From the NCBI GenBank assembly GCA_026389655.1, contig JAPLHL010000046.1, positions 1-8,605 on the forward strand: a stretch of 8,605 nucleotides of DNA. The letters run 5' to 3'. The notes under the pieces are model-generated. The model did not search any database, had not been told where the DNA came from, and saw only the letters and a list, made by a program, of their open reading frames with translations. Each line of letters opens with the position of its first letter. Position 1 is the first letter of the stretch. Below are positions 1-6,258 of this stretch, piece by piece. The DNA comes from Chloroflexota bacterium (lineage in GTDB: Bacteria; Chloroflexota; Dehalococcoidia; GIF9; UBA5629). The translations under genes and the position numbers were made by a program.

Positions 1-1554
1 ACAGGCTTTACTTATCGTCAACTGGATATCCTATCCAACAAGTTTGCCAACTACCTGGTGAAGAACGGGGTGAAAAAGGGTGACGTCGTAGGTGTAAACC
101 TGCCGAATTTGCCGGCCTATTATATTGCGATGCTCGGCACACAGAAGGCGGGTTGCGTGCTTACCGGTGTCAGCCCCCTGCTAACGGGTGAGGAGTTAAA
201 ACACCAGCTAAAGGACTCAGGAGCCAAAGTACTGGTAACACTGGACGCCCTTTTCATACCGCGCATCAAGCCGATCATAGCAGATACAGAGGTCAAGCAT
301 GTTATCGCTACCAGTATCGGGGACTACCTGCCGGCACTGAAAGCGTATATGGGCAAACGCTTGAAGAAATTTCCCACCGGTAATCTTGAACCCGTGCGGG
401 GAATCAACGTATTAAGTTTCAAGGACGTAATGAAAAGCATGCCTGCCGATCCCGTGCATGTTAAGATGACTATGGATGACACCTGCGTCATGCAATATAC
501 GGGAGGCACGACCGGACTGCCCAAGGGCGCCGAGCTTACACACCGGAACATTATTTCACAAGTAACTCAAATCATTACCTGGCTGGATACCCCTATGGGT
601 CAAGAAGTGGGCTTAACCGCCTTCCCCCTGTTCCATATTGCCGGTTTGATTATAGCTATTGCTATGTTTTCAAGGGGGGTCACACTAATTGCTGTGCCCA
701 ACCCGCGTGACCAGAAATTCATTATCTCCTGTATGAAGAAATACAAACCGGACATAGTAGGCAATGTGCCCACGGTTTTCCTGGAGTTGATGAAGCAACC
801 GGAGTTCCGGGCGCTGGATTTCGCTAAAATCAAATATTTTGCCAGCGGAGCAGCTCCGTTCCCGGGGGAAAACATCAAAGAGTTCGAAAAAATCATCGGC
901 GGCCCCAAGCTGGTGGAAGTGTACGGCCTGACCGAAACCAGCCCGATCATAACTGCGCTACCACGCTATGGCGTCAAGAAGCCGGGCTCCGCAGGTATAC
1001 CCTTCCCCGATACCGAGATCAAGATCGTAGACCCGGGCTCCGGCGCAGTTATGCCGTTTGGAGAAGCGGGTGAGCTGATAGTTAAGGGTCCTCAGGTGTT
1101 TACTAAAGGCTATTTTAAAAAACCGGAAGAGACAGCTAACTCGCTGCGCGACGGCTGGTTCCATACGGGGGACATCGCGAAGATGGATGAAGAAGGGTAT
1201 TTCTTCATCGTTGATAGATTGAAGGACATGGTCAACGTCTCCGGTTATAAAGTCTTCACGCGTGAACTGGATGATGTGATCACTGAGCACCCGGATGTCT
1301 TCATGGGCGCCACAGTGGGTATACCCGATCCCGACCGGCCGGGATCTGAGATTGTGGCTTCCGCTATCGTGCTGAAGCCGGGCATTGAGAAAAGCGATGC
1401 CGAGAAGACAAAAATTGTGGAGTACCTTAAGGGCAAGGTTGCGCCGTACAAGGTGCCTAAAAAAGTGGAATTCATGGACGAATTGCCCACCAGCGCGGTT
1501 GGAAAGGTGTTGAAACGCGAACTGCGCAGCAAATTTAAGTCTGAAATTAAATAG
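1..1554 (+). CDS. AMP-forming long-chain-type acyl-CoA synthetase (FadD-like), N-terminally truncated by window edge
   Basis: Activates a carboxylic acid to its CoA thioester through an acyl-adenylate, in the cytosol. The reading frame is open from base 1, whose codons give TGFTYRQLDILSNKF, a typical early part of the AMP-binding domain, so the true start lies upstream. About 517 codons are present, and the family is usually near 550, so a few tens of residues are missing. The GTG at 58 is internal. Visible motifs are the phosphate-binding loop YTGGTTGLPKG (496-528), the FadD-like YGLTETSP (about 922-945), the hinge VDRLKD (from 1210) and the C-terminal catalytic lysine in SAVGKVLKREL (Lys codon 1504-1506). 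The A8 region reads GYKVFTREL, with Thr where many relatives have Pro. The gene ends in tandem TAG TAG stops, 15 bases before the next gene. The family call is firm. The acid it activates cannot be read from sequence; the FadD-like core favours fatty or other hydrophobic acids. Confidence 0.93.
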   Translation, partial: TGFTYRQLDILSNKFANYLVKNGVKKGDVVGVNLPNLPAYYIAMLGTQKAGCVLTGVSPLLTGEELKHQLKDSGAKVLVTLDALFIPRIKPIIADTEVKHVIATSIGDYLPALKAYMGKRLKKFPTGNLEPVRGINVLSFKDVMKSMPADPVHVKMTMDDTCVMQYTGGTTGLPKGAELTHRNIISQVTQIITWLDTPMGQEVGLTAFPLFHIAGLIIAIAMFSRGVTLIAVPNPRDQKFIISCMKKYKPDIVGNVPTVFLELMKQPEFRALDFAKIKYFASGAAPFPGENIKEFEKIIGGPKLVEVYGLTETSPIITALPRYGVKKPGSAGIPFPDTEIKIVDPGSGAVMPFGEAGELIVKGPQVFTKGYFKKPEETANSLRDGWFHTGDIAKMDEEGYFFIVDRLKDMVNVSGYKVFTRELDDVITEHPDVFMGATVGIPDPDRPGSEIVASAIVLKPGIEKSDAEKTKIVEYLKGKVAPYKVPKKVEFMDELPTSAVGKVLKRELRSKFKSEIK

Positions 1555-1569
1555 TAGCCGGGAGGAAAG

Positions 1570-2712
1570 ATGAATATACACCCTGCGCTGCATACGCCAC
1601 TGTGCGATATGCTCGGAGTGGAATATCCGGTGATGCTTGCAGGAATGGGCACTGCCGGAGGATATACGCTGACTGCGGCGGTCTCGAATGCCGGTGGATT
1701 GGGTATGTTGGGAGCTACGTTCCTCGGTCCTGATAAACTCCGCGAATGGATAAGAAAAACAAGGCAGCTTACCGACAAGCCGTTTGGAGTTGATATTCTG
1801 CTGCCGTCGGCCATACCTAAGGATATAGACCTGACCAAAGTAAAGGACTTCATCCCAAAGGAGCATATCGAGTTTATCGAAAGGTTGAAGAAGGACCATG
1901 GCGTGGAAAAAGCCAAAATGTGGGAATGGCCGATGTCCGAGGAGTTCGGCAGGAGCCAGTTCCGGGTAGTAATGGAAGAGAAGGTCCCATTCTTCGCATT
2001 GGGTCTCGGCACACCGGAGTGGCTGATCCCCGAGGCCCATGAGGGCGGAATGAAAATTGTTTCGCTTTGCGGTAATGTGAAAAATGCCGTGCGTTTGAAG
2101 GAACGGGGGGCTGATATCATTATAGCCCAGGGCTATGATGCGGGAGGACATACCGGCAGGATAGGTACGTTTGCCCTGGTGCCGCAGGTTGTAGATGCCG
2201 TAAGGCCGACACCTGTTGTCGCTGCCGGTGGGATCGCAGACGGAAGGGGGCTGGTGGCCGCACTGGCTCTGGGGGCGATCGGTGGTTGGGTCGGGACGGC
2301 GTTCCTGGCAACACATGAATGTTTCGTGGACTTCATTGAGCTCGGGATGCTTGACCAACGGATGATAGATGCTTACCAGAGAAAACTCATCGAAAATGAC
2401 GAGGAAGCGGAACAGATAACGCGTATTTACAGCGGCAAGACCACAAGGGCATTCAAGAACAAGTTAAACGAAATCTGGGACAAATCGGGGCTTAAGACAT
2501 TGCCCATGCCGTTACAGAGCCTTGTTATGGGTGATTTCGTGCAGGGCATGATGGAAAAGGGAGAGCCCGAATACTTCCCGATGTTTGCCGGGCAGATAAC
2601 GGGCATGATTAAAAAAGTTCGCAGCACAAAAGAGGTAATGGATGATATTGTCGGCGGGGCCAACCGTATACTTAATGAGTATTTACCGAAGACCGCTAAA
2701 ATAAATCGCTGA
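1570..2712 (+). CDS. FMN-dependent nitronate monooxygenase / FabK-like family oxidoreductase
   Basis: A 380-residue TIM-barrel flavoprotein of the nitronate monooxygenase (2-nitropropane dioxygenase) superfamily, which also includes the enoyl-ACP reductase FabK. The N-terminus shows YPVMLAGMGTAGG followed by AAVSNAGGLGMLGA, the usual first FMN-contact segments, then LTDKPFGVDILLP. The family's conserved histidine lies in AQGYDAGGHTG (His194, codon 2149-2151). The phosphate-binding part is AAGGIADGRGLVAALALGA followed by a GTAFLATHE segment. ATG 1570 follows a GGGAGG Shine-Dalgarno at 1560-1565. Database entries of this type are routinely named nitronate monooxygenase, but beside a glycyl radical enzyme an O2-using reaction is unlikely. 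An oxygen-independent role, such as reduction or oxidation of an enoyl-CoA or related conjugated product, is my inference from the neighbouring acyl-CoA genes. No signal peptide or membrane segment is seen, so a cytosolic location is expected. Confidence 0.85.
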   Translation: MNIHPALHTPLCDMLGVEYPVMLAGMGTAGGYTLTAAVSNAGGLGMLGATFLGPDKLREWIRKTRQLTDKPFGVDILLPSAIPKDIDLTKVKDFIPKEHIEFIERLKKDHGVEKAKMWEWPMSEEFGRSQFRVVMEEKVPFFALGLGTPEWLIPEAHEGGMKIVSLCGNVKNAVRLKERGADIIIAQGYDAGGHTGRIGTFALVPQVVDAVRPTPVVAAGGIADGRGLVAALALGAIGGWVGTAFLATHECFVDFIELGMLDQRMIDAYQRKLIENDEEAEQITRIYSGKTTRAFKNKLNEIWDKSGLKTLPMPLQSLVMGDFVQGMMEKGEPEYFPMFAGQITGMIKKVRSTKEVMDDIVGGANRILNEYLPKTAKINR

Positions 2713-2730
2713 TCCATAAATTAATAGTGT

Positions 2731-2736
2731 GAGGAG
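2731..2736 (+). promoter_or_regulatory. Shine-Dalgarno site that fixes the crotonase start at ATG 2744
   Basis: GAGGAG lies seven bases before ATG 2744. The longer reading of the frame starts at GTG 2729, but that start would place the ribosome site inside the gene and leave no purine-rich sequence at a proper distance upstream. ATG 2744 is therefore preferred. Confidence 0.75.
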
Positions 2737-2743
2737 CTGCCTG

Positions 2744-3544
2744 ATGTCACAAGATGAGCTCATACTTGAGAAGAAAGACGCAGTTGCGATAGTGACTTTC
2801 AACCGTCCCCGGCAGATGAATGCAATATCGGATGAGATGAACCGTATCATTTTCCCCAAAATACTGAAAGAAGTAAATGAGGATAAAGCGGTGCGGGCCG
2901 TTATTATTACCGGCACGGGAGACAGTTTCTGTGCGGGCGCCGATGTGGGACAGTTAGGCCAGGCTGCCCTGGACGGAAAACTGCAGGACATTCTGGAACC
3001 AGGGGGGGTACCCATAGGGGGTGATTGGGTATTACCGCTCTATAACCTGGGTAAACCGGTCATAGCGGCTGTAAATGGGGTGGCGGCCGGGGGAGGCGTC
3101 TCCGTCGCTTTGCTTTGTGATATCAGGATTGCTTCCGAGAAGGCGGCTTTCAATATGGCTTTTGTACGCAGGGGGCTGATACCCGATTGCGGATGCTCAT
3201 ACCTGTTGCCGCGTTTGATAGGTTCTGCAAGGTCTTTTGAATATTTATATGCGGGAGCTGTTGTTAGCGCTAAGGAGGCTGCCCAGGTGGGCCTTGTAAA
3301 CAGGGTTGTGCCCCATGAGAAACTCATGGAAGAAGCCATGTCGCTTGCCGGCAAGATAGCCAAAGGTCCGCCGCTGACGCTGGCCCAGCTCAAAAAAGCC
3401 CTGCATTACTCGATACATAATAACCCTGAGCAACAGCTTTACTTTGAGACATATGCCCAGAAATTCCTGTTTGCAACCGAGGACTTTAAGGAAGGTATGC
3501 TGGCTTTTTATGAGAAAAGGGAACCGGATTTCAAGGGTAAGTAA
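2744..3544 (+). CDS. Enoyl-CoA hydratase/isomerase (crotonase) family protein, probably PaaG-like isomerase
   Basis: A 266-residue crotonase-fold protein acting on CoA thioesters. The two oxyanion-hole segments are clear: FCAGADV near residues 61-67 and NGVAAGGGVSVALLCD near residues 110-126. In a residue-by-residue comparison with rat enoyl-CoA hydratase, Glu144 corresponds to Ser120 and Glu164 to Phe140, so both catalytic hydratase glutamates are absent. Asp148 in GLIPDCGCSYLLPRLIG matches the aspartate of PaaG-type enoyl-CoA isomerases (Asp136 in the Thermus enzyme), so double-bond shifting is more likely than hydration. Other crotonase reactions (hydrolase, lyase, thioesterase) remain possible. 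The C-terminal helical region ends in FYEKREPDFKGK, usual for the family. The gene lies 31 bases after the flavoprotein gene and 33 before the fusion gene, consistent with one transcript. The fold is certain; the exact reaction is inferred. Confidence 0.9.
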   Translation: MSQDELILEKKDAVAIVTFNRPRQMNAISDEMNRIIFPKILKEVNEDKAVRAVIITGTGDSFCAGADVGQLGQAALDGKLQDILEPGGVPIGGDWVLPLYNLGKPVIAAVNGVAAGGGVSVALLCDIRIASEKAAFNMAFVRRGLIPDCGCSYLLPRLIGSARSFEYLYAGAVVSAKEAAQVGLVNRVVPHEKLMEEAMSLAGKIAKGPPLTLAQLKKALHYSIHNNPEQQLYFETYAQKFLFATEDFKEGMLAFYEKREPDFKGK

Positions 3545-3566
3545 CCCCTAAAATTATGATTTACTT

Positions 3567-3571
3567 GGAGG
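3567..3571 (+). promoter_or_regulatory. Shine-Dalgarno site supporting a TTG start
   Basis: GGAGG sits six bases before TTG 3578. The nearby ATG at 3573 is out of frame and meets TGA after two codons, and no in-frame ATG or GTG lies between the site and the FAD-binding motif. TTG is therefore the best start for the fusion gene. Confidence 0.8.
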
Positions 3572-3577
3572 AATGCG

Positions 3578-6226
3578 TTGAAGGATTTTGATGCAGTAGT
3601 AATTGGAGCGGGGTTGGGAGGAATTTCCGCAGCCACTTCGCTGGCAAAGGCCGGTAAAAAGGTGCTTCTCATGGAGAAACACAATGTGCCGGGCGGCTAT
3701 GCATCTTCATTTTTAAGGGGCAGGTTTGAATTCGAGGTCGCTCTTCACGCCCTTTCAGGATTGGGAAGAGAAGAAGACCAGGGGCCGATCTGGAAGCTAC
3801 TGAGAAATAATGAAGTGGCCAGGAGAACTGAATTCCTGTATATACCGGAGTTTTTTAGAGCGTATTATCCGGATTTTGATATCACTCTGCCTATCGGACG
3901 CGAGAAATATACGGACGTTCTGTGCAGGCAATTTCCCAAAGAGACCGAAGGCTTTAAAAAATTCATAGACATTATGTGGGAGTTTGCCGACCAGGCGCTG
4001 AAAGCCAACCGCATTGGAATGAAAGCTGCCATGCAAGATGCATCGTCCTTCAACACATTTATGACATATTACGGTAAGACGCTTTCCCAGGTGCTTAATC
4101 CGCTGGTCGCAGATGAAAAAGCGCGTGCGGTGATAGGGCAAACATGGGGATACTATTGCCTGCCTCCTTCACGGCTATCGTTTCTGATTCATTGCCTGGG
4201 CACCGTTTCCTATTTGAGGTTTGGGCCATCCCATATCAGGGGAACATCACAGCGCCTGTCACAGGGCTTTATCGATGTGTTTGAAGAAAATGGCGGACAG
4301 ACCTGGTTTAATACTGGGGCCAAACGCATCCTGACTTCAGGTGGCAGAATAAGCGGCGTTGTAGCAGATGATGGAACGAAGATAGCGACTCCCTATGTGA
4401 TATGCAATGCCAACCCGCTTGCCGTTGCCCTGCAGTTGCTGGGCAGAGACAAAGTACCCTCATGGTACATGGACAGGATAGGGGCCTGGAGCCCGGGCGC
4501 TTCGACTGTCAATGTCTATGCCGGACTGGACTGCGATAGCAAAGACATCGGGCTAACCGTGCATGAGAATTTCATCAGCACTAGCTATGACCTTGAACAC
4601 CAGTATGAAAGCATGAAGAACTCTGTGGATTTTGAGCCGGACGGCGTAGCACTGACGTCTTACAGCCTTGCTGATAAGACGGTAGCCCCGCCGGGCGCCA
4701 GTTCCATAGTGATCACTGCCATTGCCTATGCAGAGCCCTGGATGAAGCTTAAGCCTGACGAATACCATGAGGCCAAACAGCGGATGGCCGGGAAAATGAT
4801 CAAACTGGCGGATAAAGTGGCTCCCGGCTTCAGCCAGCATGTCGAGGTGGTCGATGTGGCCACGCCCCTGACCAATATGCGCTATACCAACAACCCGGGC
4901 GGCAGCATTATAGGATTCGATGAAAATTTCACGGGCACTGCTATGGACCATCTGCCTATGAAGGGCCCGGTCGAGGGCCTGTATTTTGCGGGCGCCTGGG
5001 TCAATATCGGCGGCGGCTTCGAGCCCTGTATGGCTTCCGGCGCCCTGGCGGCGCGCAGTGTGCTTAACGATATGGAGAAAGGCAGATGGGAAGCCGGGAC
5101 TCTTGATAAACTCAAGGAGAAGGTTTCCAAACAAACACCCGGCGCCCATGAGCTGAAGAACCCGTTCACGGTAGCGGGTAAGACAGTAGCCGCTTTGCAT
5201 CCCGGCCATCTATCTTTGAAAGTGAAGGAAATAACCAGGGAGACAGCCAGCGCTAAAACGCTTCGTCTTGTCTCAGATAACGGCAAACTGCCATTTTTCC
5301 GTGCCGGACAGTATATCAATCTTTTTGTAAAGGCGGGCAGGACGCTCACTTCGCGCCCGTACAGTATTGCCTCTGCACCGGGCAAATCCTATATTGACCT
5401 GACTGTAAGGCGCGTAGAGAAAGGGTTTGTTTCCCGATACCTTTTAAATAAGGTGAAGGAAGGAGATAAGTTCGAATCCACTTCCCCTAACGGTCATTTT
5501 TATTATGAGCCGTTGATAGATACGGACAACCTTGTTTTCCTGGCTGGGGGAAGCGGCATAACTCCATTTATGTCTATTATAAGACAGGCTTCAGCCAGCA
5601 AGCTGCCGATCAATATCCATCTTCTCTATGGCAGCCGCAAACCGGGTGACATTATCTTCAGGAAAGAGCTTAACCGGATAGCTGCCAGGAATTTGAATAT
5701 CAAAGTGGATTACGTGATAAGCGAACCGCCCGCCGGATGGGAAGGGCATACCGGTTTCCTGGATGCAAAGATGATCTCGAAGCTGGTCGGTGAAGTGAAG
5801 GATAAGACATTCTTCATATGCGGACCTGCTCCCATGTATGCCCTGTGTGAGCCTGCGCTAAAATCGCTGGGCATACCGGCGCGCCGCATCAAGAAAGAGG
5901 TTTATGGGCCGCTTTGTAATGTTGCGGATGAACCGGGCTGGCCTAAAGGTGTAGACACAGGCAGCCAGTTTACTGTGATCGAGGAGAGGACAGGACGGAA
6001 GATCAAAGCAAAAGCTTCAGAGCCCCTCATGGTTTCGCTGGAAAGGCAGGGTATAGTGATACCTGCTGTCTGTAGATCGGGTGAGTGCACCGCATGCCGC
6101 ACGAGGCTCATCTCGGGCAAGGTGTTCATACCTGAGCGGGTGCACAGGCGCCAGGCCGATCTTAAAAGCGGATATATTCATCCCTGCATGACCTATCCTT
6201 TAGACGATTTGCACATAAGGATTTAA
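3578..6226 (+). CDS. Fusion: CrtI/RetSat-like FAD oxidoreductase + ferredoxin-NAD(P)H reductase + [2Fe-2S] ferredoxin
   Basis: An 882-residue multidomain flavoprotein. Residues 1 to about 500 form a phytoene desaturase / retinol saturase-like domain: GAGLGG at 10-15, MEKHNVPGGYASSF following, and the closing FAD motif GLYFAGAWVNIGGGFEP from 467. After a lysine-rich linker (about 500-540) comes an FNR-type reductase: flavin motif RPYSIAS at 593-599, nucleotide-binding GGSGITP at 657-663 and CGPAP from Cys748. The tail (about 795-882) is a plant-type ferredoxin with Cys832, Cys837, Cys840 and Cys870 (CX4CX2CX29C). The reductase half has the domain order of Hcr and PaaE. Relatives of the first half add, remove or isomerise C=C bonds in hydrophobic polyenes. 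The attached half would carry electrons between NAD(P)H and the cluster, so the protein may be a self-sufficient C=C reductase or a desaturase that returns electrons to NAD(P)+ (inference). The frame is unbroken across the junction, so a sequencing merge of two genes is unlikely. No membrane segment is obvious. It lies 33 bases after the crotonase gene. The substrate is unknown. Confidence 0.9.
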   Translation: MKDFDAVVIGAGLGGISAATSLAKAGKKVLLMEKHNVPGGYASSFLRGRFEFEVALHALSGLGREEDQGPIWKLLRNNEVARRTEFLYIPEFFRAYYPDFDITLPIGREKYTDVLCRQFPKETEGFKKFIDIMWEFADQALKANRIGMKAAMQDASSFNTFMTYYGKTLSQVLNPLVADEKARAVIGQTWGYYCLPPSRLSFLIHCLGTVSYLRFGPSHIRGTSQRLSQGFIDVFEENGGQTWFNTGAKRILTSGGRISGVVADDGTKIATPYVICNANPLAVALQLLGRDKVPSWYMDRIGAWSPGASTVNVYAGLDCDSKDIGLTVHENFISTSYDLEHQYESMKNSVDFEPDGVALTSYSLADKTVAPPGASSIVITAIAYAEPWMKLKPDEYHEAKQRMAGKMIKLADKVAPGFSQHVEVVDVATPLTNMRYTNNPGGSIIGFDENFTGTAMDHLPMKGPVEGLYFAGAWVNIGGGFEPCMASGALAARSVLNDMEKGRWEAGTLDKLKEKVSKQTPGAHELKNPFTVAGKTVAALHPGHLSLKVKEITRETASAKTLRLVSDNGKLPFFRAGQYINLFVKAGRTLTSRPYSIASAPGKSYIDLTVRRVEKGFVSRYLLNKVKEGDKFESTSPNGHFYYEPLIDTDNLVFLAGGSGITPFMSIIRQASASKLPINIHLLYGSRKPGDIIFRKELNRIAARNLNIKVDYVISEPPAGWEGHTGFLDAKMISKLVGEVKDKTFFICGPAPMYALCEPALKSLGIPARRIKKEVYGPLCNVADEPGWPKGVDTGSQFTVIEERTGRKIKAKASEPLMVSLERQGIVIPAVCRSGECTACRTRLISGKVFIPERVHRRQADLKSGYIHPCMTYPLDDLHIRI

Positions 6227-6258
6227 AATAAGGATATAAGGCAATTCGGGAGGTAGAC

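Noticed and set aside
958..2358. 466-codon open frame on the minus strand across the ligase and flavoprotein genes
   Set aside because: It runs antisense to two clearly recognisable proteins, has a composition heavy in His, Arg, Ser and Cys, and shows no domain. It is a shadow of the coding bias of the + strand genes.
2729..2743. GTG 2729 as the start of the crotonase gene
   Set aside because: The GAGGAG ribosome site at 2731-2736 is correctly spaced for ATG 2744 and would lie inside the gene if GTG were used.
5070..5190. Possible frameshift or lost stop joining two separate genes into the 882-residue frame
   Set aside because: The frame is continuous with a plausible charged linker, no ribosome site or start is seen before the reductase domain, and both halves are intact. 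A true fusion is more likely, though the read-level data were not seen.
4553..5209. 218-codon minus-strand frame inside the fusion gene
   Set aside because: It is antisense to conserved CrtI-like sequence including the C-terminal FAD motif, with no recognisable domain, so it is a shadow.
6215..6241. Three copies of ATAAGG around the end of the fusion gene (6215, 6228, 6236)
   Set aside because: The unit is very short and A/G-rich, unevenly spaced and partly in coding sequence. Chance is enough to explain it, and no operator or hairpin is apparent.
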